The position numbers were made by a program, and so were the translations under genes. From Thiothrix caldifontis (GTDB lineage Bacteria > Pseudomonadota > Gammaproteobacteria > Thiotrichales > Thiotrichaceae), in the NCBI RefSeq assembly GCF_900107695.1, contig NZ_FNQP01000013.1:26377-90376 (forward strand): DNA of 64,000 nucleotides. The letters run 5' to 3'. Of the stretch, positions 1-10,133 are shown one piece after another (within the stretch, counting starts at the first letter, position 1; each line of letters opens with the position of its first letter). The notes under the pieces are model-generated. The model was not told the DNA's origin and did no database searches. It was given only the letters and a program-made list of their open reading frames with translations.

Positions 1-1479
<1,479 letters not shown>

Positions 1480-1506
1480 TTTTAGCCGCTGAATGCCTGA
1501 GCTGAG

Positions 1507-1544
1507 AAAGCCCTCAGTCTAGCGATAGGCTGGGGGCTTTTTTA
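1507..1544 (+). terminator. Rho-independent terminator after eno
   Basis: AGCCCTCAGTCT pairs with AGGCTGGGGGCT (two G-U pairs) around a 6-nt loop, and the stem is followed by TTTTTT. It lies 27 bp after the eno stop and probably ends the kdsA-eno transcript. Confidence 0.85.
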
Positions 1545-1563
1545 TTAGGCTAGGCAATAAGTA

Positions 1564-2478
1564 TTATTCTTTGCCTTTACCACTACCTTTGTTGGAGCAA
1601 CCAACAGTAGTGGCTGAATCACCTTTGCCGCCGCCGTAGCTGCCGCTTGAATCACCTTTGCTGCCGCTGTTGTGACTGCTAGAAGGTGAATCGCCTTTGC
1701 TACCGCTGTTGTGACTGCCAGCGGCGGCATCGCTTTTGCCGCCGAAGCCAAAGCCAGTGTCGCCTTTATCGCCCTTGCTACCGCCGCCGACAGAGTGATC
1801 ACCCTTGTCGCTCTTGCTGCCACCGCCGACAGAGTGATCACCTTTGTCGCTCTTGCTGCCACCGGCAGAACCAGTATTATCGCTACCACCCGTTGAGGTG
1901 CTGCCACCATGTCCACTACCGCCAACATTGCCACCATGACCGGTAGAAGTGCCGCCCGTTGAGCCGGAGTTATTGCCTACACCACAGCCGCCCTGACTGT
2001 TACCACCATGACCACCGCTACCGTGCGTTTGACCGCCAGCCGCATCGCCTTTGCTGCCACCGCCAGTGTTGTTAACCGCCCCGCCGCCGTTGCCTTCGCT
2101 GCCACCCAGGGAACCTGCACCGCCCGCGCTGCCTTCACTGCCACTGGTGGAGCCAGTGTTGCCAGCGTGACCACCACCTGCGCAACCTGAACCGCTACCA
2201 CCCGCAGAACCACCACCTTGACCACCTTCAGCTTGGGAGCCACCTTCGGAGCCACCACCTTTCAGGGTTTTCAGAAATTGTTCAATCAAGGCAACTAACT
2301 TGGAAATATCCATATCTCCGGCTGCGCCTTGCTCGGAACCTTGCATACTTTTATTAAAGCTTTCTGTGGCTTTGGCACTCGGTTGCGTATTACTGGTTGA
2401 GGTGGTGCTGGAAAGATCTTGCGAGTTGAGACTGTTGCTGTAATTGCTTGCCCCATATCCACTATTAATGTATGTCAT
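1564..2478 (-). CDS. Gly/Ser-rich low-complexity protein, harpin-like composition, function unknown
   Basis: I do not recognise a family. I chose the ATG at 2478 because AAGGAG lies 7 nt upstream of it; the open frame extends further upstream but without a comparable site. The 304-residue product has a non-repetitive head of about 75 residues rich in Ser, Asn, Thr and Gln, including a short amphipathic stretch (ISKLVALIEQFLKTL). About 230 residues of Gly/Ser-rich sequence follow. Near the C-terminus is a tandem 13-residue unit (GGSKSDKGDHSVG-like, two near-identical copies and decaying variants), then HNSGSKGDS repeats and a basic tail. There is no signal peptide or membrane segment. An amphipathic helix plus a Gly-rich body resembles harpins exported by type III systems, but this protein contains Cys and no such system is nearby, so that is only an analogy. 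It lies antisense in the normally tight eno-ftsB-ispD cluster, which suggests a later insertion. Confidence 0.7.
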   Translation of the reverse strand: MTYINSGYGASNYSNSLNSQDLSSTTSTSNTQPSAKATESFNKSMQGSEQGAAGDMDISKLVALIEQFLKTLKGGGSEGGSQAEGGQGGGSAGGSGSGCAGGGHAGNTGSTSGSEGSAGGAGSLGGSEGNGGGAVNNTGGGSKGDAAGGQTHGSGGHGGNSQGGCGVGNNSGSTGGTSTGHGGNVGGSGHGGSTSTGGSDNTGSAGGSKSDKGDHSVGGGSKSDKGDHSVGGGSKGDKGDTGFGFGGKSDAAAGSHNSGSKGDSPSSSHNSGSKGDSSGSYGGGKGDSATTVGCSNKGSGKGKE

Positions 2479-2777
2479 GACTAATCTCCTTGTCATTATG
2501 CAATGAAGGCTGCTGTCAATCAGCGACCTGTTTGGATGATGTGTAATATGAACAGAAACACTCAGTAATACTCCACACCACATGTTTTTATAGTAATTAA
2601 TAATGCTCAAGTGTTTGGTAAGTAAAATCCCAGCGATGGTGATTTGCTGATGAGTGGTATTATTTGCCTATTCAATGGAAATTTTGGGTGAGGTGTCCAA
2701 TGTTTTTGCCAGCGTAGCGGTATCATCTGCTATTCTTTGGCTATGAATAGCTTTTACGATTTTTAACATTTTAATTT
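2479..2777. other. Intergenic region between divergent Gly-rich gene and ftsB
   Basis: This AT-rich stretch of 299 bases must hold the promoters for the leftward Gly-rich gene and the rightward ftsB-ispD pair. The minus-strand reading frame stays open to 2610, but no ribosome-binding site supports an upstream start. I see no convincing promoter boxes, repeats or RNA gene. Confidence 0.5.
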
Positions 2778-3116
2778 ATGAACATGACACGTATTTTATT
2801 CTGGGGTCTTGGCTTACTGGCTTTCGTTTTGTTTATTCGTCTGTGGGTAGGCCCTGCCAGTTACCCTGACATTCGGCGTCTGGAGCAACAGATTGAGCAG
2901 CAGAATGCTGCAAATGACGAGCAGGCCGAAATCAAGCGCAAGTTGCAAATGGATGTTGTCGGTTTATCCAAAGACGATGAGGCGGTTGAGGAACACGCCC
3001 GCAGTGAACTCGGCATGGTACGCCAAGGTGAAACGTTTTATCAGGTCATCCTGAAATCCGATCCAGTAGCCACGCTGCCCGTGTCACAAGCTAAGGCGGC
3101 TCCTAATGTCGAATAA
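2778..3116 (+). CDS. ftsB: Cell division protein FtsB
   Basis: This 112-residue bitopic membrane protein belongs to the FtsQLB divisome complex. It has one transmembrane segment near residues 6-22, then a coiled coil (about 32-60, rich in Glu and Gln) and the conserved region EEHARSELGMVRQGETFYQV near 72-91, which is diagnostic of the family. The start could be residue 1 or Met3; the difference is trivial. It overlaps ispD by 11 bp, so the two are coupled, as in many gammaproteobacteria. No ispF follows ispD here, unlike the frequent ispD-ispF order. Confidence 0.93.
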   Translation: MNMTRILFWGLGLLAFVLFIRLWVGPASYPDIRRLEQQIEQQNAANDEQAEIKRKLQMDVVGLSKDDEAVEEHARSELGMVRQGETFYQVILKSDPVATLPVSQAKAAPNVE

Positions 3117-3822
3117 GATTTGGGTTGTAATCCCCGCTGCTGGCGTTGGTGTGCGCATGCAAGCTGATCGCCCTAAGCAATACCTGCCTTTAGTTGAAAA
3201 AACCGTTATTGAGCATACCCTTGAGTGTTTTGTAGGACATCCGGCCGTTGCGGGGATAGTGGTCGCCGTCAGTGACGGTGACCCCTTTTGGGCAGAACTC
3301 ATGGCAACAACACTGGCTACGCAGCGCAACCTTTATACTGCCCCTGGCGGACGGGAAAGGGCTGATTCTGTATTGAATGCTTTGACTTATCTAACAGATA
3401 CCCTGCACATTCCTCCCGAAACAGGGGTGTTGGTACATGATGCCGCCCGCCCTTGCCTAAGTCGCCAAGACTTGAATAAATTGTTGGCAGCAGGATATAT
3501 GGAGGCTGCCGGTGCGATTCTGGCTGTACCGGTGCGTGACACCATGAAACGTGCGCAAGCCGATGGTGCACACATTTCCCACACCGAAGAGCGCAATGGT
3601 TTGTGGCACGCCCTTACCCCACAAATGGCAACCTTGGGCGTATTGCAAGCAGCATTAGCGGATGCTTGGCAAAAAGGCTTGGCTGTTACCGATGAAGCTT
3701 CGGCGCTGGAGTATGCGGGGTTGCATCCTATTTTGGTGGAAGGTGATGCCCGTAATATTAAGATTACCCGCCCGGCCGATTTAGCGTTGGCTACTTTTTT
3801 TCTGAGAGACGTTGCGGGCTAA
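3106..3822 (+). CDS. ispD: 2-C-methyl-D-erythritol 4-phosphate cytidylyltransferase
   Basis: IspD transfers CMP to methylerythritol phosphate in the non-mevalonate isoprenoid pathway. The 238-residue length is normal. The N-terminal nucleotide-binding loop AAGVGVRM (about 8-15) is followed by DRPKQYLPL. Other signatures are VLVHDAARPC near 106-115 and the C-terminal EGDARNIKITRPADLALA. The start lies inside the end of ftsB, so it is probably translated by coupling. A hairpin shared with the opposing glc operon follows. Confidence 0.96.
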   Translation: MSNKIWVVIPAAGVGVRMQADRPKQYLPLVEKTVIEHTLECFVGHPAVAGIVVAVSDGDPFWAELMATTLATQRNLYTAPGGRERADSVLNALTYLTDTLHIPPETGVLVHDAARPCLSRQDLNKLLAAGYMEAAGAILAVPVRDTMKRAQADGAHISHTEERNGLWHALTPQMATLGVLQAALADAWQKGLAVTDEASALEYAGLHPILVEGDARNIKITRPADLALATFFLRDVAG

Positions 3823-3825
3823 TGT

Positions 3826-3851
3826 AAAAAAGCCCCGCATTGCACGGGGCC
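3826..3851 (-). terminator. Terminator of the glcDEF operon (minus strand)
   Basis: GCCCCG at 3832-3837 pairs with CGGGGC at 3845-3850. On the minus strand the stem is followed by TTTTTT, so this is a good intrinsic terminator for the leftward glc genes. Rightward, only a weak pyrimidine tract follows, so it may also slow transcription coming out of ispD. Confidence 0.8.
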
Positions 3852-3960
3852 TCCCTTTCCAATGATGCTTACTTAAACAACAAGTAGAGCCTCATTTCAC
3901 CGACACTGCATGATGCTGTGCATGAGTATAAAGTGAGTCGTTGCAAATGTCAGTTTGGTT

Positions 3961-5199
3961 TTATGAATTTGTTTTATCGAGCAAATGAATCCAGTGCATT
4001 ACCGGTAAGTCGCTACCTTCCTGCAAATGTGTTTGGCAACCGATATTGGCGGTGACAATCATTTCTGGTGCGTTTGCGGTCAAATTAGCCAATTTATTGT
4101 GGCGCAGTTGCTGGGAGAGTTCCGGCTGTAAAATTGAATATGTACCCGCTGAACCGCAACACAGGTGCTCATCTGCTACGGGCGTTAAGACATAACCACA
4201 ATCGGTGAGAATGTTTTCGACCACGCCGCGAATTTTTTGCCCGTGTTGCAGTGTACAAGGTGGATGCCATGCAATGCGGGTGGCTTGGCTAGGAGCCAAT
4301 TGCTGGTAATTTTCTTTGGCGATGATTTCGGCAATGTCCTTGCACAAATGGGAAATACGCTCGGCTTTGATGGCGTATTCTGGGTCATGGCGCAAGTGAT
4401 GCGCGTATTCTTTCACCATAACACCACAACCACTAGCGGTGGTGACAATGGCTTCCACTGCACCTTCTTTGCGATACAAATAAGGCCACCACGCGTCAAT
4501 ATTACGCCTCATGTAGTCTAAGGCAGCCTCCGGTGCGCCTAAGTGTTGGCTGATAGCACCGCAACAGCCTGCTTTTGGAGCCGTTACTAAGCTGACGCCT
4601 AATTTATCCAATACCCGGGCAGTAGCAGCATTGATGTCGGGGGAAAGTGCCGGTTGTACGCAGCCATCCAGTACTAATATCCAGCGGTTGTGGCGTGCTT
4701 TGGGCCAATCGCCTGCGGGGCGTGGAGCAGTAATTTTGCTGGCTAGTTTGTCTGGCAACAAAGGTTTAAAGGTGCGTCCCAGCTTCAAACCTAAACCAAA
4801 CAAGTTGGTTTTGGGTAAGTAGGTACGCAGGCGCTTACGCAGGGTTCTGTCCGCACGTTCACGTCCAGCATGTTCTTCAGCGAGATGCCGCCCAATGTCC
4901 AACAGTTTGCCGTACTCCACGCCAGAGGGGCAAGTGGTTTCGCAACTGCGGCACAGCAGGCAGCGATCAAGATGTTGCAGCGTTTTGCGCCCACTGTCTG
5001 GGGTGTTTTCCAGATTGCCTTCCATCAATTGTTTGATGAGGTAAATACGCCCGCGTGGGCCATCGTTTTCATCGCCAAGCAATTGATACGTCGGGCAGGT
5101 TGCATTGCAAAAGCCACAGTGTACGCAACGGCGTAAAATATCTTCGGCGACTTTGCCAGCCGAGGTGTGCCGCAGTGCGGAGAGTATCTGGGTTTGCAT
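3961..5199 (-). CDS. glcF: Glycolate oxidase iron-sulfur subunit GlcF
   Basis: This 412-residue subunit carries electrons from the flavin subunits of glycolate dehydrogenase toward the quinone pool. Two 4Fe-4S ferredoxin motifs are intact: Cys25, 28, 31 and 35 (CVHCGFCNATCP) and Cys80, 83, 86 and 90 (CLLCRSCETTCP). Two CCG-domain motifs follow (GCCGAISQH and LCCGSAGTYS), as in the heterodisulfide-reductase-like part of GlcF. Its ATG overlaps the glcE stop by one base (TAATG), so the two are translationally coupled. It is the last gene of the operon and a terminator lies about 110 bp beyond its stop. Confidence 0.95.
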   Translation of the reverse strand: MQTQILSALRHTSAGKVAEDILRRCVHCGFCNATCPTYQLLGDENDGPRGRIYLIKQLMEGNLENTPDSGRKTLQHLDRCLLCRSCETTCPSGVEYGKLLDIGRHLAEEHAGRERADRTLRKRLRTYLPKTNLFGLGLKLGRTFKPLLPDKLASKITAPRPAGDWPKARHNRWILVLDGCVQPALSPDINAATARVLDKLGVSLVTAPKAGCCGAISQHLGAPEAALDYMRRNIDAWWPYLYRKEGAVEAIVTTASGCGVMVKEYAHHLRHDPEYAIKAERISHLCKDIAEIIAKENYQQLAPSQATRIAWHPPCTLQHGQKIRGVVENILTDCGYVLTPVADEHLCCGSAGTYSILQPELSQQLRHNKLANLTANAPEMIVTANIGCQTHLQEGSDLPVMHWIHLLDKTNS

Positions 5200-6272
5200 T
5201 ACCAGTCCTTGTACATTCGACCAGGGTTGAAAATACCGTGCGGATCCAGCGCTTGTTTCAAGCGCTGTTGCACATTGCGTAGATTATCGGCGAGTGGATG
5301 GAAGGGGTTAACCCCCGGCAAACTGCCGCGATACACTGTGGCGTGACCGTCGCCTTTGTGTGCAATGTTGCGGATCAGGTTGACCGGAATATTGGTGTAG
5401 ACCCAGCGTTGTGAGCCACCCCATTCCACCAAGGAGTTGCCTTCCAGACGACTGATGACGTTGGTGGCAGGCGGGAAAGATAAACGCCACAACGGGCGGT
5501 CGTATTGCTGGAAAAATTCGTGGGTTTGGTTGCGCAAGGCTAACCAGAATTCATCGGCATTATTAATCGCTTCGCCACCAATTTTACGGTGTGAGGCAAA
5601 TACATGACTGGGTACGCCACTCAGCCGCAGGTAGAGGCAACCGTCAAAATAACAAGTGGCGCTCAACGGAAAAGTGGAGCGGCGCATGGTGGTGGTTAAC
5701 TCAAACGCTTCTTCGCTGGGCATTTCCAGCGCTAGGGTCAGTTCGGTAACGGGGCGCGGCATGACTTTCAGGGAAACTTCCAGAATGACCCCAAGTGTTC
5801 CCATAGAGCCGGTAATCAATCGCGAAATGTCGTAACCCGCAACGTTTTTCATGACTTGCCCGCCAAAGCTTGCCACTTTGCCGTAGCCAGTGATTAGCTT
5901 CACGCCTAATACATGGTCACGCACCGAACCTGCCCAAGGGCGGGCGGGGCCGGATAAACCCGCAGCGACTACGCCACCGATGGTAGAGGTTGCGCTGAAG
6001 CAGGGTGGTTCAAATGCCAGTTTTTGCCCATTGGCAGCAAGCAAAGCTTCAATGTCTTGCAAGCGCGTCCCCGCGCGGGCGGTGATACACAACTCCGATG
6101 GCTCGTAAGCCATCACGCCTGTATGGGGGGAAACGTGTAAGGCGGTGCCTTGGGTTTCGTTGCCGTAAAAGGCTTTACTGCCACCGCCGATGATGGTTAA
6201 CGGTTGGTTTGCAGCAATCCCTGCTACGACCTGTTCTTGCAATGTTGAGGTTATATCGTTATCAGCAATCAT
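5199..6272 (-). CDS. glcE: Glycolate oxidase FAD-binding subunit GlcE
   Basis: This 357-residue protein has the FAD-binding PCMH fold. Signatures are GGGSKAFYG near 29-37, TIGGVVAAGLSGPARPW near 97-113 and QVMKNVAGYDISRL near 143-156, typical of GlcE. Together with GlcD it forms the flavoprotein part of glycolate dehydrogenase, which oxidises glycolate to glyoxylate. That helps salvage phosphoglycolate, for instance in organisms fixing CO2 with RuBisCO; whether this organism does so cannot be seen here. It starts 12 bp after glcD ends and overlaps glcF by one base. Confidence 0.95.
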   Translation of the reverse strand: MIADNDITSTLQEQVVAGIAANQPLTIIGGGSKAFYGNETQGTALHVSPHTGVMAYEPSELCITARAGTRLQDIEALLAANGQKLAFEPPCFSATSTIGGVVAAGLSGPARPWAGSVRDHVLGVKLITGYGKVASFGGQVMKNVAGYDISRLITGSMGTLGVILEVSLKVMPRPVTELTLALEMPSEEAFELTTTMRRSTFPLSATCYFDGCLYLRLSGVPSHVFASHRKIGGEAINNADEFWLALRNQTHEFFQQYDRPLWRLSFPPATNVISRLEGNSLVEWGGSQRWVYTNIPVNLIRNIAHKGDGHATVYRGSLPGVNPFHPLADNLRNVQQRLKQALDPHGIFNPGRMYKDW

Positions 6273-6284
6273 ATCAGGCCCGAA

Positions 6285-7754
6285 TCAAAATCTTGGCAGT
6301 TCAGGGTGGGAAAGCTGCCCGTGATGGACATGCATTGCACCCAGTTCTGCGCAACGGTGCAAGGTAGGGACAGCTTTTCCGGGGTTTAGTAATTCGTCAG
6401 GGTCGAATGCACGTTTGACAGCGTGGAAGACTTCGAGTTCTGCTTCGCCAAATTGCACACACATCGAGTCCAGCTTTTCATGCCCAACGCCGTGTTCGCC
6501 CGTAATAGAGCCGCCCACTTTAACACATAATTCCAGAATATCGGCACCGAAACGTTCGGCTTTTTCCAATTCACCAGTGCGATTGGCATCGTAAAGAATC
6601 AAGGGATGTAAATTACCATCACCCGCGTGGAACACATTCGCAACCCCTAAGCCGTATTGCTGCGAATAGTCATTAATTTTGTTCAATACATGCGCCAGAT
6701 GTTTGCGGGGAATCGTGCCATCCATGCAGTAATAATCGGGGGAGATACGCCCCACGGCAGGGAAAGCGGCTTTGCGCCCCGCCCACAAACGCGCCCGTTC
6801 AGCAGCAGTTTTGGCAATGTGAATCGTGCCTGCTCGGTGATTTTTGAGAATGGCACTGACACGGGCGACTTGTTCGCTGACTTCATCTTCGGTGCCATCA
6901 AGTTCACACAGCAAAATGGCGTTGGCGTCGATGGGGTAGCCTGCGTGGATGAAATCTTCGGCGGCACGAATCGCGGGGTTATCCATCATCTCTAATCCAG
7001 CGGGAATAATGCCTTTGCTGATAATCGCTGCCACGGCATCACCGGCATCATTCACCGCTGCGAAATCTGCCATTAACACCTGCACCGTATCGGGTTTTAC
7101 AGTGAGTCTGACCAATACTTCGACGACCACCCCCAACATGCCTTCCGAGCCGGTCAGCAATGCCAGTAAATCGTAGCCGGGGGTGTCTTGGCGGTCATTG
7201 CCGATGGTCATGAGTTCGCCGTCAATGGTGACGAGTTGAATTTCGAGAATATTGTGTACCGTCAAACCGTATTTCAGGCAATGCACCCCGCCTGAATTTT
7301 CCGCCACATTCCCGCCAATCGAGCAGGCAATTTGTGACGATGGGTCGGGGGCGTAAAATAGTCCTAGATGGTCCACTGCTTGGCTGATAGCGAGGTTGCG
7401 CACCCCCGGTTGGACACGCGCGTGCAGATTGGCAGTGTCGATTTCCAAAATTTGTTTGAAACGCGCAAGGCTGAGGACAATTCCACCTTCATGGGGCAAA
7501 GCACCCCCCGATAAACCGGTGCCAGCACCGCGTGCCACGACGGGTACTTTTAAGCGCGAGCACGTTTTGAGGATCAGTTGCACTTGTTCGGTCGTAGTGG
7601 GTAATACCACTGCGAGGGGCAAATGCCGATAAGCAGTTAATCCATCACACTCATAAGGATGCAGATCTTCCTTTGCGGTGAGAATGGCTTCTTCCGGCAG
7701 AATATCTTTCAGTTGCTGAAGCAACGCAGGGTTTGGGGTTGTAGCAGTGTTCAC
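6285..7754 (-). CDS. glcD: Glycolate oxidase catalytic subunit GlcD
   Basis: This 489-residue FAD-linked oxidase has an N-terminal PCMH domain (ARGAGTGLSGGALP near 75-88, SIGGNVAENSGG near 145-156) and a C-terminal FAD-oxidase domain with VFHAGDGNLHP near 378-388 and ITGEHGVGHEK near 420-430. The start is GTG at 7754, which gives the expected N-terminus. It is the first gene of glcDEF, so the promoter lies in the 150-bp gap shared with the divergent EamA gene. No glc regulator gene is adjacent. Confidence 0.95.
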   Translation of the reverse strand: MNTATTPNPALLQQLKDILPEEAILTAKEDLHPYECDGLTAYRHLPLAVVLPTTTEQVQLILKTCSRLKVPVVARGAGTGLSGGALPHEGGIVLSLARFKQILEIDTANLHARVQPGVRNLAISQAVDHLGLFYAPDPSSQIACSIGGNVAENSGGVHCLKYGLTVHNILEIQLVTIDGELMTIGNDRQDTPGYDLLALLTGSEGMLGVVVEVLVRLTVKPDTVQVLMADFAAVNDAGDAVAAIISKGIIPAGLEMMDNPAIRAAEDFIHAGYPIDANAILLCELDGTEDEVSEQVARVSAILKNHRAGTIHIAKTAAERARLWAGRKAAFPAVGRISPDYYCMDGTIPRKHLAHVLNKINDYSQQYGLGVANVFHAGDGNLHPLILYDANRTGELEKAERFGADILELCVKVGGSITGEHGVGHEKLDSMCVQFGEAELEVFHAVKRAFDPDELLNPGKAVPTLHRCAELGAMHVHHGQLSHPELPRF

Positions 7755-7904
7755 TGAATCTTCTGGCCTTGTGGTAATGTGGTACTACTGTAGCGTACTT
7801 CCAACAGAAAATTAATTTTAGCGGAATCTTTGAGGAATTGAGAAGTATCTGACTGGTGGTGGCAGGGAATGCGGTGAGATAGACCATCGACTATACTGCG
7901 GCGG
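7755..7904. promoter_or_regulatory. Divergent promoter region glcDEF / EamA transporter
   Basis: These 150 bases separate two divergent transcription units and must contain both promoters by position. I could not assign -35/-10 boxes or an operator with confidence. Confidence 0.35.
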
Positions 7905-8804
7905 ATGCAAACTTCATTTCTTGACCGTTTCTCTCCCTATTTATTGTTGGTGCTAACGATTCTGTTCTGGGCGGGTAATTTTAATTTGGCACGGGCGATT
8001 CATGCGGATGTGCCGCCGTTGGGCTTGTCGTTTTGGCGTTGGGCGGTGGCTGCGTTGCTGTTATTGCCGTTTGCGTGGGGTTCGATGCGGGCGGCGTTGC
8101 CGTTGGTGCGTGAACATTGGCGCTTGGTGCTGGCGTTAGCGGTGTTGGGGATCGCGGGTTTCAACAGTTTGGTGTATGTCGGCTTGCAAACGACGACAGC
8201 GACCAATGGGGTGTTGCTGCAATCGGTTACGCCAATCACGATGATTTTGCTGGCGGGATTGGTGTTGCAGGAAAAAAGTACGCTGGCGCAATGGCTGGGG
8301 ATTGGCGTTTCGTTAGTGGGCGTATTGGTGATAATTACCAAGGCGGATTGGCAGGTATTGCAGCAGTTGGCGTTCAATCGCGGCGATATGTGGATTGTGT
8401 TGGCAACGCTGGATTGGTCGTTGTACACGGTGTTGCTGCGCAAGTTGCCGGAAGGTTTGAAGGGAATGCCGATTCTGGGGTTTTCGATTACCTTGGGAGC
8501 GTTGGCGATTTTGCCGTTGTATGTGTATGAAAGTGTGACGTTTCAGACCATGCCGGTGACGGAGGTAAGCCTAGCGAGTATTGCGTATGTGGCGGTATTT
8601 CCGTCGTTATTGTCGTATATGTTCTGGAATCATGCGACGCAAAAGCTGGGGGTGAGCCGTACCGGGCAGTTCAGCCATTTGATGCCGGTGTTTGGGATTT
8701 TGTTGGCGACGTTGTTGTTAGGGGAGCGCTTGCAGTTTTACCATGTGGCAGGGATGATATTGGTCGTCGTAGGTTTGGTGCTGACAAACAGGAAAAGGAT
8801 TTGA
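7905..8804 (+). CDS. EamA-family (DMT) transporter
   Basis: This 299-residue inner-membrane protein has about ten hydrophobic segments arranged as two EamA halves, the usual architecture of drug/metabolite exporters. The N-terminal [12 protein letters not shown] is typical of the family. The C-terminal half shows [19 protein letters not shown] and [16 protein letters not shown]. The substrate cannot be read from sequence. The next gene starts one base after its stop, so they are cotranscribed. Confidence 0.88.
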   Translation: MQTSFLDRFSPYLLLVLTILFWAGNFNLARAIHADVPPLGLSFWRWAVAALLLLPFAWGSMRAALPLVREHWRLVLALAVLGIAGFNSLVYVGLQTTTATNGVLLQSVTPITMILLAGLVLQEKSTLAQWLGIGVSLVGVLVIITKADWQVLQQLAFNRGDMWIVLATLDWSLYTVLLRKLPEGLKGMPILGFSITLGALAILPLYVYESVTFQTMPVTEVSLASIAYVAVFPSLLSYMFWNHATQKLGVSRTGQFSHLMPVFGILLATLLLGERLQFYHVAGMILVVVGLVLTNRKRI

Positions 8805-8805
8805 C

Positions 8806-9606
8806 GTGGATAAGAAAAGTATTGTGAAAATTTTAGCCTCTCTCGGAGAGCCACCGGATAACAAGCCTTGGCGCGACTATTCCCGTTATGGTTTTACGGC
8901 GGCGGATGCGTCCACGCTGGTGGAGTTAGTGGCGGATAATAGTTTTTTGGAAAGCGAGAGGGAGGATTATTGGGTTCCGTTGCATTCTTGGCGGGCGTTG
9001 CTGCATTTGATGCCTGCGGGGTTGCATGAGCTGATCGGCATTTTCGACGTAGTGGCAGAAGACGATTGGGCGGTGGATGAAATTCCGACGGTGGTGGCTG
9101 CGGCTTGTGATGCGGCACTTGATCCGCTGTTGGATTATGTGTTGGATAAGCGTAACGACGAGTTCGCGATTCCGCTGGCGTTGCAGTGCTTGGTGGAAAC
9201 AGGCAAGCGCCACAGCAAGTTGCGTAAGCCGGTGATTGAGCGGCTGGTGTATGCTTTGCAGCATTCGGCAGTGCGAGATTATGGTTTGCGCGGGTTGATC
9301 GTGGCGGAGTTGGTGGCGTTGCGGGCGGTGGAGGCGATGCCTGAGATTCGGCGAGCGTTTGCGGAAGATCAGGTGGATTGGACGGTCAGCGGTGATTTGG
9401 AGGATGTGGAACTGGGCATGGGGTTGCGCACGGAACGTGCTACACCACGCCATAACTACAAGGTCGAGCAGGACGACGCTGATGATGAAGACGAAGATGA
9501 TGCGCAGTTGGTGGAGCAGGTGATTCGTGCCGAGCCGAAGATTGGGCGCAATGAGCCTTGTCCCTGTGGTAGTGGTAAGAAGTATAAAAAATGTTGTATG
9601 CAGTAA
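8806..9606 (+). CDS. SEC-C motif protein, DUF1186-like body
   Basis: This 266-residue protein starts with GTG at 8806, just after GGAAAAGGATTT and one base beyond the upstream stop. The C-terminus carries a textbook SEC-C zinc motif, [17 protein letters not shown] (about 249-265), as found at the end of SecA and many unrelated proteins. It is preceded by an acidic linker ([12 protein letters not shown], about 224-235). The first 200 residues are helical and HEAT-like and resemble DUF1186 proteins; that assignment is tentative. No enzymatic motif is visible. A role in binding SecB, the ribosome or metal is only inferred from the SEC-C tail. Confidence 0.72.
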   Translation: MDKKSIVKILASLGEPPDNKPWRDYSRYGFTAADASTLVELVADNSFLESEREDYWVPLHSWRALLHLMPAGLHELIGIFDVVAEDDWAVDEIPTVVAAACDAALDPLLDYVLDKRNDEFAIPLALQCLVETGKRHSKLRKPVIERLVYALQHSAVRDYGLRGLIVAELVALRAVEAMPEIRRAFAEDQVDWTVSGDLEDVELGMGLRTERATPRHNYKVEQDDADDEDEDDAQLVEQVIRAEPKIGRNEPCPCGSGKKYKKCCMQ

Positions 9607-9618
9607 GGAGTTATCAAC

Positions 9619-9978
9619 ATGGCTTACAGCGGTAACACCGGACTCACCCGTATCATCAAAGCAGCCCAATATTCATGGCAAGGTTTCTGTGCCGCCTACA
9701 AGCACGAGGAGGCGTTTCGGCAAGAAGTGTGGATTATGGCGATTGCTTTCCCACTCGCGTTGTGGTTAGGTGAAAATGGTGTGGAAAAGGCATTGATGAT
9801 TGGTAGTGTTTTGCTGTTGCTGATCGTGGAGTTGTTGAACTCTGCTGTTGAGGCTGTGGTTGATCGAACCGGGATGGAACGTCATAAACTCTCTGGTCGG
9901 GCGAAAGATATGGGGTCTGCTGCGGTAACAATCGCCATTCTTAATGTCGTTATCATTTGGGGATTCATGCTTTCTTGA
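9619..9978 (+). CDS. dgkA: Diacylglycerol kinase DgkA
   Basis: This small integral membrane kinase of 119 residues recycles diacylglycerol to phosphatidic acid. It has three transmembrane segments (about 38-54, 58-76 and 100-117). The catalytic signature VELLNSAVEAVVDR lies near 71-84. AAGGAG is well placed before the ATG. Its stop codon lies inside the FNR-like palindrome of the downstream ccoNOQP operon. Confidence 0.95.
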   Translation: MAYSGNTGLTRIIKAAQYSWQGFCAAYKHEEAFRQEVWIMAIAFPLALWLGENGVEKALMIGSVLLLLIVELLNSAVEAVVDRTGMERHKLSGRAKDMGSAAVTIAILNVVIIWGFMLS

Positions 9979-9988
9979 CCTAAGTCAA
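9975..9988 (+). promoter_or_regulatory. FNR/ANR-like box upstream of ccoNOQP
   Basis: The sequence TTGAC-CTAA-GTCAA is a perfect inverted repeat close to the FNR/ANR consensus TTGAT-N4-ATCAA. It lies about 145 bp before ccoN and overlaps the dgkA stop. cbb3 oxidase operons are commonly activated by FNR/ANR under low oxygen. The -10 box and the transcription start could not be placed. Confidence 0.6.
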
Positions 9989-10133
9989 TTTGAGGGCATT
10001 AGACGCACCATGCCCAGCTTGAGTGCGTGTTTTCACACAGTATTAACGTTTTCTTATCCGGTTTTTTACTGTATGCTTGCCGCACATTACAGTGTTTTAA
10101 TTTTTTCAATCTTGTTAATCCAGAGGGCAAACG

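Noticed and set aside
1545..2258. Overlapping minus- and plus-strand frames in the Gly-rich gene
   Set aside because: These are alternative frames of the same GC-rich repeats. Only the frame starting at 2478 has a good ribosome-binding site and a non-repetitive N-terminus.
2490..2540. Possible minus-strand TTGACA / ATAATG promoter before the Gly-rich gene
   Set aside because: The spacing is too short and the transcript would begin inside the ribosome-binding site.
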